Shown here piece by piece: positions 1 to 12,186 of a stretch of 64,000 nt of DNA (positions are counted from its first letter, which is position 1; the number at the start of each line of letters is the position of its first letter). Source of the stretch: Diplonema papillatum. Its lineage: Eukaryota; Euglenozoa; Diplonemea; Diplonemida; Diplonemidae. The notes beneath the pieces are model-generated. The model saw only the letters and a list, made by a program, of their open reading frames with translations, searched no databases and was not told where the DNA came from. The position numbers and the translations under genes were made by a program. Location: the NCBI GenBank assembly GCA_030068145.1, contig JAPJBO010000922.1, positions 1-64,000 of the forward strand, given 5' to 3'.

Positions 1-570
1 GCATCTGCTATCTGGCGCACTTTCGTTTCTTTGCTGCTGGCGGTGGGTCACTTGACGTGCCGCGCTTGGAGCCCTTTCGTGGTTTGTTGATTACCTCGGA
101 GCATATTCGTTTGCAACAACCACATCGAAGGGGACGGACCTCACCATTGCTTTTCATCCTTCGCTTTTTTTCCCTGCCCCCCAGGAGCGGTATCGTAACG
201 GGAGGAAGTATAATATTATACTTGCACTCAAGGGTTGCAAGGCACGGGCACTTGGACGGCGTAAGTCTCACGGATGGATTCCTTCAAATGAACGGCATGG
301 GTAAACGAGGCGGGGTCTTTTTTCATTCATCTTGCTATGATTGCGACGTTTGTAAGAATTAGTAAATTTGGTCGGCAACCTTGTAAAACGTAGTAAATAT
401 ATGGGATCTTGCTTAAGAGCCACATCCATCACACTTGGGAAAACGTAGAGCTCTTTTGTGGAGCCCTCCGTTCTTCGGTGGCATGTCTCGCAGTCGACGT
501 CGGGGACACGGGTTGCCTTCTTGTTCTTCACTTTCTGTACGAGAACTTCGAGTGGCTCGGTGTAAGCTTT

Positions 571-1899
571 TTACGCCTCAACACACCCTGGGTCCCTTAG
601 GACTTTCTCGTCGTAGTGGGTCACCATGTCTCCTGATGCCCAATCACCCATCTTTTGAACCTGCATGGGGTCCATACCCGCTTTCAGAAGGGATGCAACA
701 ACCATCTATCCGGGCACTGTGGGTTAGAAAACGCGCCCTCGTCCGTCCCGAGCAGTCGGCGTCGTTGAACGGCTGCAGGATGCCCCGCTTCCCCGCAGTC
801 CCGCGGAGGGCATCCCTAAACGAGGCATGGACGGGAAACCGGCACAAGAGGCGTTTCCCCTTGGCCATGAGTTTCAGAAGGGAAAAGACCTCGACAGGGC
901 AGTACAGAATAGACTCTGGCACGCTGTCGGGTCCATTCGGCAGGAGCAAAGGGGGCAACAGATTGATGCTTTCAAAGGTGAGGTATCTACTGCACGTCCC
1001 TGTTGCCTTGAACATAGTCGATCCAACCCTCACGCCGCCCTCGCCGACGCGGACATCCTCCGTCAGGATCGACTGCATGGAGAGTGAAGTGCTCACCCAG
1101 CAGCTGCACATCCGCGCCGTACCCGCCAACGGTCCGCACGAAGCCGAAGATCTGACGGGACTGTGCGGCGCCTCGGGGCTCGTCGCTCTCAGGGTCAGGC
1201 GCCGCTCTCTTCAACGCTCTGATCATCCTGCGGATGTCGTCAGCAGGATTCTCGAGAACCCAACCATCCGCCGTGTCCTCGGCTAAGATGGCGTTGATGA
1301 TGTTGTGGGGCGCCTTGTACGCCTCATCTTTCATGCCTACAGGTATCCGCCGAAGTTCTCAAGCCTCCGGACCGTCGTCGGGTATGGATGCACGCCCTCG
1401 CTCGCACGCCACTCCCTGTACGTGGCCGTGTTCGAGTTGTTGACCCTCCTTGTGCCTGCAGTCGTGTACAGGCTCCTCATGCGAGGGCGGGCTGCATCAG
1501 GGGGACGTCCTCGAGGGCACGCTTTAGCGCCCGCCGCTGAGACGTTGACCTCTTCTCAACCGGTGTTACGGGACTGACCAGCGCAGGAGAGCTCTGATCA
1601 CGCGCTCTCACCAAGTCCTGTACTCTGCGGTACAGCTCAGGACTGGGCACACGCACCGGAAGTGCCCACATCGGAAGCCTCTCCAGTGTCAGAAGGGTCG
1701 TATCGTCCGGGAGGCCTCGGAGGCTTCTACTCACGTCCCTCCACTCTTCCTCATTGAACAAGGTCCGCAGAAACGCGACCCACCCAATCATCTTTTCTGG
1801 GGCAGGGAGGGCGGGAAGAAAAGAGAAAGAGAGACATAAATAGAGGTAGCGAGGGTTTGGAGGAGGACGCTGGCGTGCGTCGGGGCCAGTGAGAAGCAC
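571..1899 (-). mobile_element. Tyrosine-recombinase remnant in unit A
   Basis: Read in several minus-strand frames, this stretch gives the parts of a tyrosine recombinase in order: an SAM-like N-terminal domain (TYREWRASEGVHPYP, then TTVRRLENFGGYL), a core segment (ENPADDIRRMIRALKRAAPD), a beta-rich catalytic part (ILTEDVRVGEGGVRVGSTMF), the THSAR box, and a C-terminal block MGDWASGDMVTHY that would hold the nucleophilic Tyr. Such enzymes move Crypton DNA transposons and DIRS/PAT-type retroelements; which of the two this was is not clear. It is broken, with a few breaks, and the same breaks appear in all units, so it died before the array expanded. Confidence 0.75.
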
Positions 1900-2059
1900 C
1901 GGCTACATTCAAGCCTTCGAGTTTGCTGAGCCGGACGTCCAGTAGCTGTACCCCCTTCTGCAATACCTATGCCTCTTCTGTGATGTCATCTGCCTCGCAC
2001 GTGGGGGCCTCATAGCACCCACATGAACAAAAAAACATTCTTCGCATCGTAAAACATAC

Positions 2060-2158
2060 CATTGTTCTGCACGTCGACCTTGGCACCAGCTGCGATCAAT
2101 TCCTTGACAACTTCTGAGTGACCGTTCTCGCTGGCAATATGCAGAGCCGTCCAACCAT
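2060..2158 (-). CDS. Ankyrin-repeat exon, unit A
   Basis: This 99-bp exon encodes one complete 33-residue ankyrin repeat with the core DGWTALHIASENGHSEVV. On the minus strand it is preceded by gacacag and followed by a perfect GTATGT donor. Both introns are phase 1: the last base G joins the AT of the next exon to give Asp, so successive repeats read NDG in frame. Ankyrin repeats fold as helix-loop-helix-hairpin and bind proteins. Unit A has Trp at position 5, His at 9, Glu at 13 and NN at the junction. The exon has no start codon and can only be an internal exon of a gene whose ends lie outside the window or are lost. The repeat family is certain; expression is not shown. Confidence 0.9.
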
Positions 2159-2479
2159 CTGTGTCATTGGGTGAGCGGCTAAAATGTACAACGACACGAA
2201 CACAATGTGTGGGTGGTAGCAATCAGATGCAGACTGCATCACGGGCAGCCTGAAGCGGGAGGTGTTACTTTCAGATTCACGTCTCAGGGTCGAGACGCTG
2301 GCGACAGAGAATGGATGATCTTGGGCAAACACAAATCTTCCGTGTCATATGTTGACATGTGGCATCTTCTTGTCCGGAAAGTACACGTTGTGAGCCGCTC
2401 TCCACATTGGAATTCGGTGTTTTTTGGGTTCCATCTTTGTTTGATAAGGGAACAAGGGAAAACGACATTCACCGATCTG

Positions 2480-2794
2480 CTATGTATCATCCTGCTTCTT
2501 GCATGTCAAAACGTTGTGACCCGAATCACCACATCTGGCGCACTTTCGTTTCTTTGCTGCTGGCGGTGGGTCACTTGACGTGCCGCGCTTGGAGCCCTTT
2601 CGTGGTTTGTTGATTACCTCGGAGCATATTCGTTTGCAACAACCACATCGAAGGGGACGGACCTCACCATTGCTTTTCATCCTTCGCTTTTTTTCCCTGC
2701 CCCCCAGGAGCGGTATCGTAACGGGAGGAAGTATAATATTATACTTGCACTCAAGGGTTGCAAGGCACGGGCACTTGGACGGCGTAAGTCTCAC
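2480..2794 (-). pseudogene. Zinc-knuckle (CCHC) remnant in the array unit
   Basis: The minus strand reads a basic stretch and then a CCHC zinc knuckle, CARCGDSGHNVLTC (C-x2-C-x4-H-x4-C). This layout is common at the C-terminus of MULE-type transposases and in Gag proteins. An upstream piece at 2,791-3,054 reads DCETCHRRTEG and may belong to it. The segment lies downstream of the tyrosine recombinase on the same strand. Copies lie at 5,003-5,317, 7,526-7,840, about 10,080-10,299, 12,508-12,822, 21,818-22,030 and 24,255-24,569, with a cut copy at 8-271. The parent element is not identified. Confidence 0.55.
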
Positions 2795-3093
2795 GGATGG
2801 ATTCCTTCAAATGAACGGCATGGGTAAACGAGGCGGGGTCTTTTTTCATTCATCTTGCTATGATTGCGACGTTTGTAAGAATTAGTAAATTTGGTCGGCA
2901 ACCTTGTAAAACGTAGTAAATATATGGGATCTTGCTTAAGAGCCACATCCATCACACTTGGGAAAACGTAGAGCTCTTTTGTGGAGCCCTCCGTTCTTCG
3001 GTGGCATGTCTCGCAGTCGACGTCGGGGACACGGGTTGCCTTCTTGTTCTTCACTTTCTGTACGAGAACTTCGAGTGGCTCGGTGTAAGCTTT

Positions 3094-4422
3094 TTACGCC
3101 TCAACACACCCTGGGTCCCTTAGGACTTTCTCGTCGTAGTGGGTCACCATGTCTCCTGATGCCCAATCACCCATCTTTTGAACCTGCATGGGGTCCATAC
3201 CCGCTTTCAGAAGGGATGCAACAACCATCTATCCGGGCACTGTGGGTTAGAAAACGCGCCCTCGTCCGTCCCGAGCAGTCGGCGTCGTTGAACGGCTGCA
3301 GGATGCCCCGCTTCCCCGCAGTCCCGCGGAGGGCATCCCTAAACGAGGCATGGACGGGAAACCGGCACAAGAGGCGTTTCCCCTTGGCCATGAGTTTCAG
3401 AAGGGAAAAGACCTCGACAGGGCAGTACAGAATAGACTCTGGCACGCTGTCGGGTCCATTCGGCAGGAGCAAAGGGGGCAACAGATTGATGCTTTCAAAG
3501 GTGAGGTATCTACTGCACGTCCCTGTTGCCTTGAACATAGTCGATCCAACCCTCACGCCGCCCTCGCCGACGCGGACATCCTCCGTCAGGATCGACTGCA
3601 TGGAGAGTGAAGTGCTCACCCAGCAGCTGCACATCCGCGCCGTACCCGCCAACGGTCCGCACGAAGCCGAAGATCTGACGGGACTGTGCGGCGCCTCGGG
3701 GCTCGTCGCTCTCAGGGTCAGGCGCCGCTCTCTTCAACGCTCTGATCATCCTGCGGATGTCGTCAGCAGGATTCTCGAGAACCCAACCATCCGCCGTGTC
3801 CTCGGCTAAGATGGCGTTGATGATGTTGTGGGGCGCCTTGTACGCCTCATCTTTCATGCCTACAGGTATCCGCCGAAGTTCTCAAGCCTCCGGACCGTCG
3901 TCGGGTATGGATGCACGCCCTCGCTCGCACGCCACTCCCTGTACGTGGCCGTGTTCGAGTTGTTGACCCTCCTTGTGCCTGCAGTCGTGTACAGGCTCCT
4001 CATGCGAGGGCGGGCTGCATCAGGGGGACGTCCTCGAGGGCACGCTTTAGCGCCCGCCGCTGAGACGTTGACCTCTTCTCAACCGGTGTTACGGGACTGA
4101 CCAGCGCAGGAGAGCTCTGATCACGCGCTCTCACCAAGTCCTGTACTCTGCGGTACAGCTCAGGACTGGGCACACGCACCGGAAGTGCCCACATCGGAAG
4201 CCTCTCCAGTGTCAGAAGGGTCGTATCGTCCGGGAGGCCTCGGAGGCTTCTACTCACGTCCCTCCACTCTTCCTCATTGAACAAGGTCCGCAGAAACGCG
4301 ACCCACCCAATCATCTTTTCTGGGGCAGGGAGGGCGGGAAGAAAAGAGAAAGAGAGACATAAATAGAGGTAGCGAGGGTTTGGAGGAGGACGCTGGCGTG
4401 CGTCGGGGCCAGTGAGAAGCAC
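3094..4422 (-). mobile_element. Tyrosine-recombinase remnant in unit B
   Basis: Copy of the remnant described for unit A, 2,523 bp further on, with identical translated segments. Broken in the same way. Confidence 0.75.
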
Positions 4423-4582
4423 CGGCTACATTCAAGCCTTCGAGTTTGCTGAGCCGGACGTCCAGTAGCTGTACCCCCTTCTGCAATACCTATGCCTCTT
4501 CTGTGATGTCATCTGCCTCACACGTGGGGGCCTCATAGCACCCACATGAACAAAAAAACATTCTTCGCATCGTAAAACATAC

Positions 4583-4681
4583 CATTGTCCTGCACGTCGA
4601 CCTTGGCACCAGCTGCGATCAATTCCTTGACAACTTCTGAGTGACCGTTCTCGCTGGCAATATGCAGAGCCGTCGAACCAT
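4583..4681 (-). CDS. Ankyrin-repeat exon, unit B
   Basis: 99-bp phase 1-1 exon with the same acceptor and GTATGT donor as unit A. It differs from unit A by Ser instead of Trp at position 5 (TCG for TGG) and by DN instead of NN at the junction. Position 9 is His and position 13 is Glu. It shares Ser5 and an intron G/A variant with unit C, suggesting B and C are the closest pair. Confidence 0.9.
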
Positions 4682-5616
4682 CTGTGTCATTGGGTGAGCG
4701 GCTAAAATGTACAACGACACGAACACAATGTGTGGGTGGTAGCAATCAGATGCAGACTGCATCACGGGCAGCCTGAAGCGGGAGGTGTTACTTTCAGATT
4801 CACGTCTCAGGGTCGAGACGCTGGCGACAGAGAATGGATGATCTTGGGCAAACACAAATCTTCCGTGTCATATGTTGACATGTGGCATCTTCTTGTCCGG
4901 AAAGTACACGTTGTGAGCCGCTCTCCACATTGGAATTCGGTGTTTTTTGGGTTCCATCTTTGTTTGATAAGGGAACAAGGGAAAACGACATTCACCGATC
5001 TGCTATGTATCATCCTGCTTCTTGCATGTCAAAACGTTGTGACCCGAATCACCACATCTGGCGCACTTTCGTTTCTTTGCTGCTGGCGGTGGGTCACTTG
5101 ACGTGCCGCGCTTGGAGCCCTTTCGTGGTTTGTTGATTACCTCGGAGCATATTCGTTTGCAACAACCACATCGAAGGGGACGGACCTCACCATTGCTTTT
5201 CATCCTTCGCTTTTTTTCCCTGCCCCCCAGGAGCGGTATCGTAACGGGAGGAAGTATAATATTATACTTGCACTCAAGGGTTGCAAGGCACGGGCACTTG
5301 GACGGCGTAAGTCTCACGGATGGATTCCTTCAAATGAACGGCATGGGTAAACGAGGCGGGGTCTTTTTTCATTCATCTTGCTATGATTGCGACGTTTGTA
5401 AGAATTAGTAAATTTGGTCGGCAACCTTGTAAAACGTAGTAAATATATGGGATCTTGCTTAAGAGCCACATCCATCACACTTGGGAAAACGTAGAGCTCT
5501 TTTGTGGAGCCCTCCGTTCTTCGGTGGCATGTCTCGCAGTCGACGTCGGGGACACGGGTTGCCTTCTTGTTCTTCACTTTCTGTACGAGAACTTCGAGTG
5601 GCTCGGTGTAAGCTTT

Positions 5617-6945
5617 TTACGCCTCAACACACCCTGGGTCCCTTAGGACTTTCTCGTCGTAGTGGGTCACCATGTCTCCTGATGCCCAATCACCCATCTT
5701 TTGAACCTGCATGGGGTCCATACCCGCTTTCAGAAGGGATGCAACAACCATCTATCCGGGCACTGTGGGTTAGAAAACGCGCCCTCGTCCGTCCCGAGCA
5801 GTCGGCGTCGTTGAACGGCTGCAGGATGCCCCGCTTCCCCGCAGTCCCGCGGAGGGCATCCCTAAACGAGGCATGGACGGGAAACCGGCACAAGAGGCGT
5901 TTCCCCTTGGCCATGAGTTTCAGAAGGGAAAAGACCTCGACAGGGCAGTACAGAATAGACTCTGGCACGCTGTCGGGTCCATTCGGCAGGAGCAAAGGGG
6001 GCAACAGATTGATGCTTTCAAAGGTGAGGTATCTACTGCACGTCCCTGTTGCCTTGAACATAGTCGATCCAACCCTCACGCCGCCCTCGCCGACGCGGAC
6101 ATCCTCCGTCAGGATCGACTGCATGGAGAGTGAAGTGCTCACCCAGCAGCTGCACATCCGCGCCGTACCCGCCAACGGTCCGCACGAAGCCGAAGATCTG
6201 ACGGGACTGTGCGGCGCCTCGGGGCTCGTCGCTCTCAGGGTCAGGCGCCGCTCTCTTCAACGCTCTGATCATCCTGCGGATGTCGTCAGCAGGATTCTCG
6301 AGAACCCAACCATCCGCCGTGTCCTCGGCTAAGATGGCGTTGATGATGTTGTGGGGCGCCTTGTACGCCTCATCTTTCATGCCTACAGGTATCCGCCGAA
6401 GTTCTCAAGCCTCCGGACCGTCGTCGGGTATGGATGCACGCCCTCGCTCGCACGCCACTCCCTGTACGTGGCCGTGTTCGAGTTGTTGACCCTCCTTGTG
6501 CCTGCAGTCGTGTACAGGCTCCTCATGCGAGGGCGGGCTGCATCAGGGGGACGTCCTCGAGGGCACGCTTTAGCGCCCGCCGCTGAGACGTTGACCTCTT
6601 CTCAACCGGTGTTACGGGACTGACCAGCGCAGGAGAGCTCTGATCACGCGCTCTCACCAAGTCCTGTACTCTGCGGTACAGCTCAGGACTGGGCACACGC
6701 ACCGGAAGTGCCCACATCGGAAGCCTCTCCAGTGTCAGAAGGGTCGTATCGTCCGGGAGGCCTCGGAGGCTTCTACTCACGTCCCTCCACTCTTCCTCAT
6801 TGAACAAGGTCCGCAGAAACGCGACCCACCCAATCATCTTTTCTGGGGCAGGGAGGGCGGGAAGAAAAGAGAAAGAGAGACATAAATAGAGGTAGCGAGG
6901 GTTTGGAGGAGGACGCTGGCGTGCGTCGGGGCCAGTGAGAAGCAC
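5617..6945 (-). mobile_element. Tyrosine-recombinase remnant in unit C
   Basis: Copy of the unit A remnant with identical translated segments. Broken in the same way. Confidence 0.75.
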
Positions 6946-7105
6946 CGGCTACATTCAAGCCTTCGAGTTTGCTGAGCCGGACGTCCAGTAGCTGTACCCC
7001 CTTCTGCAATACCTATGCCTCTTCTGTGATGTCATCTGCCTCACACGTGGGGGCCTCATAGCACCCACATGAACAAAAAAACATTCTTCGCATCGTAAAA
7101 CATAC

Positions 7106-7204
7106 CATTGTCCTGCACGTCGACCTTGGCACCAGCTGCGATCAATTCCTTGACAACTTCTGAGTGACCGTTCTGGCTGGCAATATGCAGAGCCGTCGAA
7201 CCAT
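7106..7204 (-). CDS. Ankyrin-repeat exon, unit C
   Basis: 99-bp phase 1-1 exon with intact splice signals. Position 5 is Ser, position 9 His, position 13 Gln (CAG in place of GAG), and the junction reads DN. The rest of the repeat is identical to unit B. Confidence 0.9.
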
Positions 7205-8139
7205 CTGTGTCATTGGGTGAGCGGCTAAAATGTACAACGACACGAACACAATGTGTGGGTGGTAGCAATCAGATGCAGACTGCATCACGGGCAGCCTGAA
7301 GCGGGAGGTGTTACTTTCAGATTCACGTCTCAGGGTCGAGACGCTGGCGACAGAGAATGGATGATCTTGGGCAAACACAAATCTTCCGTGTCATATGTTG
7401 ACATGTGGCATCTTCTTGTCCGGAAAGTACACGTTGTGAGCCGCTCTCCACATTGGAATTCGGTGTTTTTTGGGTTCCATCTTTGTTTGATAAGGGAACA
7501 AGGGAAAACGACATTCACCGATCTGCTATGTATCATCCTGCTTCTTGCATGTCAAAACGTTGTGACCCGAATCACCACATCTGGCGCACTTTCGTTTCTT
7601 TGCTGCTGGCGGTGGGTCACTTGACGTGCCGCGCTTGGAGCCCTTTCGTGGTTTGTTGATTACCTCGGAGCATATTCGTTTGCAACAACCACATCGAAGG
7701 GGACGGACCTCACCATTGCTTTTCATCCTTCGCTTTTTTTCCCTGCCCCCCAGGAGCGGTATCGTAACGGGAGGAAGTATAATATTATACTTGCACTCAA
7801 GGGTTGCAAGGCACGGGCACTTGGACGGCGTAAGTCTCACGGATGGATTCCTTCAAATGAACGGCATGGGTAAACGAGGCGGGGTCTTTTTTCATTCATC
7901 TTGCTATGATTGCGACGTTTGTAAGAATTAGTAAATTTGGTCGGCAACCTTGTAAAACGTAGTAAATATATGGGATCTTGCTTAAGAGCCACATCCATCA
8001 CACTTGGGAAAACGTAGAGCTCTTTTGTGGAGCCCTCCGTTCTTCGGTGGCATGTCTCGCAGTCGACGTCGGGGACACGGGTTGCCTTCTTGTTCTTCAC
8101 TTTCTGTACGAGAACTTCGAGTGGCTCGGTGTAAGCTTT

Positions 8140-9468
8140 TTACGCCTCAACACACCCTGGGTCCCTTAGGACTTTCTCGTCGTAGTGGGTCACCATGTCT
8201 CCTGATGCCCAATCACCCATCTTTTGAACCTGCATGGGGTCCATACCCGCTTTCAGAAGGGATGCAACAACCATCTATCCGGGCACTGTGGGTTAGAAAA
8301 CGCGCCCTCGTCCGTCCCGAGCAGTCGGCGTCGTTGAACGGCTGCAGGATGCCCCGCTTCCCCGCAGTCCCGCGGAGGGCATCCCTAAACGAGGCATGGA
8401 CGGGAAACCGGCACAAGAGGCGTTTCCCCTTGGCCATGAGTTTCAGAAGGGAAAAGACCTCGACAGGGCAGTACAGAATAGACTCTGGCACGCTGTCGGG
8501 TCCATTCGGCAGGAGCAAAGGGGGCAACAGATTGATGCTTTCAAAGGTGAGGTATCTACTGCACGTCCCTGTTGCCTTGAACATAGTCGATCCAACCCTC
8601 ACGCCGCCCTCGCCGACGCGGACATCCTCCGTCAGGATCGACTGCATGGAGAGTGAAGTGCTCACCCAGCAGCTGCACATCCGCGCCGTACCCGCCAACG
8701 GTCCGCACGAAGCCGAAGATCTGACGGGACTGTGCGGCGCCTCGGGGCTCGTCGCTCTCAGGGTCAGGCGCCGCTCTCTTCAACGCTCTGATCATCCTGC
8801 GGATGTCGTCAGCAGGATTCTCGAGAACCCAACCATCCGCCGTGTCCTCGGCTAAGATGGCGTTGATGATGTTGTGGGGCGCCTTGTACGCCTCATCTTT
8901 CATGCCTACAGGTATCCGCCGAAGTTCTCAAGCCTCCGGACCGTCGTCGGGTATGGATGCACGCCCTCGCTCGCACGCCACTCCCTGTACGTGGCCGTGT
9001 TCGAGTTGTTGACCCTCCTTGTGCCTGCAGTCGTGTACAGGCTCCTCATGCGAGGGCGGGCTGCATCAGGGGGACGTCCTCGAGGGCACGCTTTAGCGCC
9101 CGCCGCTGAGACGTTGACCTCTTCTCAACCGGTGTTACGGGACTGACCAGCGCAGGAGAGCTCTGATCACGCGCTCTCACCAAGTCCTGTACTCTGCGGT
9201 ACAGCTCAGGACTGGGCACACGCACCGGAAGTGCCCACATCGGAAGCCTCTCCAGTGTCAGAAGGGTCGTATCGTCCGGGAGGCCTCGGAGGCTTCTACT
9301 CACGTCCCTCCACTCTTCCTCATTGAACAAGGTCCGCAGAAACGCGACCCACCCAATCATCTTTTCTGGGGCAGGGAGGGCGGGAAGAAAAGAGAAAGAG
9401 AGACATAAATAGAGGTAGCGAGGGTTTGGAGGAGGACGCTGGCGTGCGTCGGGGCCAGTGAGAAGCAC
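8140..9468 (-). mobile_element. Tyrosine-recombinase remnant in unit D
   Basis: Copy of the unit A remnant with identical translated segments. Broken in the same way. Confidence 0.75.
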
Positions 9469-9628
9469 CGGCTACATTCAAGCCTTCGAGTTTGCTGAGC
9501 CGGACGTCCAGTAGCTGTACCCCCTTCTGCAATACCTATGCCTCTTCTGTGATGTCATCTGCCTCGCACGTGGGGGCCTCATAGCACCCACATGAACAAA
9601 AAAACATTCTTCGCATCGTAAAACATAC

Positions 9629-9727
9629 CATTGTCCTGCACGTCGACCTTGGCACCAGCTGCGATCAATTCCTTGACAACTTCTGAGTGACCGTTCAGGC
9701 TGGCAATATGCAGAGCCGTCCAACCAT
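9629..9727 (-). CDS. Ankyrin-repeat exon, unit D
   Basis: 99-bp phase 1-1 exon with intact splice signals. Position 5 is Trp, position 9 His, position 13 Leu (CTG), junction DN. The Leu codon differs from the Glu codon of unit A at two bases. Confidence 0.9.
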
Positions 9728-10598
9728 CTGTGTCATTGGGTGAGCGGCTAAAATGTACAACGACACGAACACAATGTGTGGGTGGTAGCAATCAGATGCA
9801 GACTGCATCACGGGCAGCCTGAAGCGGGAGGTGTTACTTTCAGATTCACGTCTCAGGGTCGAGACGCTGGCGACAGAGAATGGATGATCTTGGGCAAACA
9901 CAAATCTTCCGTGTCATATGTTGACATGTGGCATCTTCTTGTCCGGAAAGTACACGTTGTGAGCCGCTCTCCACATTGGAATTCGGTGTTTTTTGGGTTC
10001 CATCTTTGTTTGATAAGGGAACAAGGGAAAACGACATTCACCGATCTGCTATGTTGCTTTGCTGCTGGCGGTGGGTCACTTGACGTGCCGCGCTTGGAGC
10101 CCTTTCGTGGTTTGTTGATTACCTCGGAGCATATTCGTTTGCAACAACCACATCGAAGGGGACGGACCTCACCATTGCTTTTCATCCTTCGCTTTTTTTC
10201 CCTGCCCCCCAGGAGCGGTATCGTAACGGGAGGAAGTATAATATTATACTTGCACTCAAGGGTTGCAAGGCACGGGCACTTGGACGGCGTAAGTCTCACG
10301 GATGGATTCCTTCAAATGAACGGCATGGGTAAACGAGGCGGGGTCTTTTTTCATTCATCTTGCTATGATTGCGACGTTTGTAAGAATTAGTAAATTTGGT
10401 CGGCAACCTTGTAAAACGTAGTAAATATATGGGATCTTGCTTAAGAGCCACATCCATCACACTTGGGAAAACGTAGAGCTCTTTTGTGGAGCCCTCCGTT
10501 CTTCGGTGGCATGTCTCGCAGTCGACGTCGGGGACACGGGTTGCCTTCTTGTTCTTCACTTTCTGTACGAGAACTTCGAGTGGCTCGGTGTAAGCTTT

Positions 10599-11927
10599 TT
10601 ACGCCTCAACACACCCTGGGTCCCTTAGGACTTTCTCGTCGTAGTGGGTCACCATGTCTCCTGATGCCCAATCACCCATCTTTTGAACCTGCATGGGGTC
10701 CATACCCGCTTTCAGAAGGGATGCAACAACCATCTATCCGGGCACTGTGGGTTAGAAAACGCGCCCTCGTCCGTCCCGAGCAGTCGGCGTCGTTGAACGG
10801 CTGCAGGATGCCCCGCTTCCCCGCAGTCCCGCGGAGGGCATCCCTAAACGAGGCATGGACGGGAAACCGGCACAAGAGGCGTTTCCCCTTGGCCATGAGT
10901 TTCAGAAGGGAAAAGACCTCGACAGGGCAGTACAGAATAGACTCTGGCACGCTGTCGGGTCCATTCGGCAGGAGCAAAGGGGGCAACAGATTGATGCTTT
11001 CAAAGGTGAGGTATCTACTGCACGTCCCTGTTGCCTTGAACATAGTCGATCCAACCCTCACGCCGCCCTCGCCGACGCGGACATCCTCCGTCAGGATCGA
11101 CTGCATGGAGAGTGAAGTGCTCACCCAGCAGCTGCACATCCGCGCCGTACCCGCCAACGGTCCGCACGAAGCCGAAGATCTGACGGGACTGTGCGGCGCC
11201 TCGGGGCTCGTCGCTCTCAGGGTCAGGCGCCGCTCTCTTCAACGCTCTGATCATCCTGCGGATGTCGTCAGCAGGATTCTCGAGAACCCAACCATCCGCC
11301 GTGTCCTCGGCTAAGATGGCGTTGATGATGTTGTGGGGCGCCTTGTACGCCTCATCTTTCATGCCTACAGGTATCCGCCGAAGTTCTCAAGCCTCCGGAC
11401 CGTCGTCGGGTATGGATGCACGCCCTCGCTCGCACGCCACTCCCTGTACGTGGCCGTGTTCGAGTTGTTGACCCTCCTTGTGCCTGCAGTCGTGTACAGG
11501 CTCCTCATGCGAGGGCGGGCTGCATCAGGGGGACGTCCTCGAGGGCACGCTTTAGCGCCCGCCGCTGAGACGTTGACCTCTTCTCAACCGGTGTTACGGG
11601 ACTGACCAGCGCAGGAGAGCTCTGATCACGCGCTCTCACCAAGTCCTGTACTCTGCGGTACAGCTCAGGACTGGGCACACGCACCGGAAGTGCCCACATC
11701 GGAAGCCTCTCCAGTGTCAGAAGGGTCGTATCGTCCGGGAGGCCTCGGAGGCTTCTACTCACGTCCCTCCACTCTTCCTCATTGAACAAGGTCCGCAGAA
11801 ACGCGACCCACCCAATCATCTTTTCTGGGGCAGGGAGGGCGGGAAGAAAAGAGAAAGAGAGACATAAATAGAGGTAGCGAGGGTTTGGAGGAGGACGCTG
11901 GCGTGCGTCGGGGCCAGTGAGAAGCAC
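10599..11927 (-). mobile_element. Tyrosine-recombinase remnant in unit E
   Basis: Copy of the unit A remnant with identical translated segments. Broken in the same way. Confidence 0.75.
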
Positions 11928-12087
11928 CGGCTACATTCAAGCCTTCGAGTTTGCTGAGCCGGACGTCCAGTAGCTGTACCCCCTTCTGCAATACCTATGC
12001 CTCTTCTGTGATGTCATCTGCCTCGCACGTGGGGGCCTCATAGCACCCACATGAACAAAAAAACATTCTTCGCATCGTAAAACATAC

Positions 12088-12186
12088 CATTGTCCTGCAC
12101 GTCGACCTTGGCACCAGCTGCGATCAATTCCTTGACAACTTCTGAGTGACCGTTCTCGCTGGCAATATACAGAGCCGTCCGACCAT
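12088..12186 (-). CDS. Ankyrin-repeat exon, unit E
   Basis: 99-bp phase 1-1 exon with intact splice signals. Position 5 is Arg (CGG), position 9 is Tyr instead of the usual His, position 13 is Glu, junction DN. It is the last exon before the DDE transposon interrupts the array. Confidence 0.9.

Noticed and set aside
435-1286. 283-codon plus-strand frame repeated in each array unit
   Set aside because: It is antisense to the tyrosine-recombinase remnant, has no motif, and its repetition only reflects duplication of the unit.
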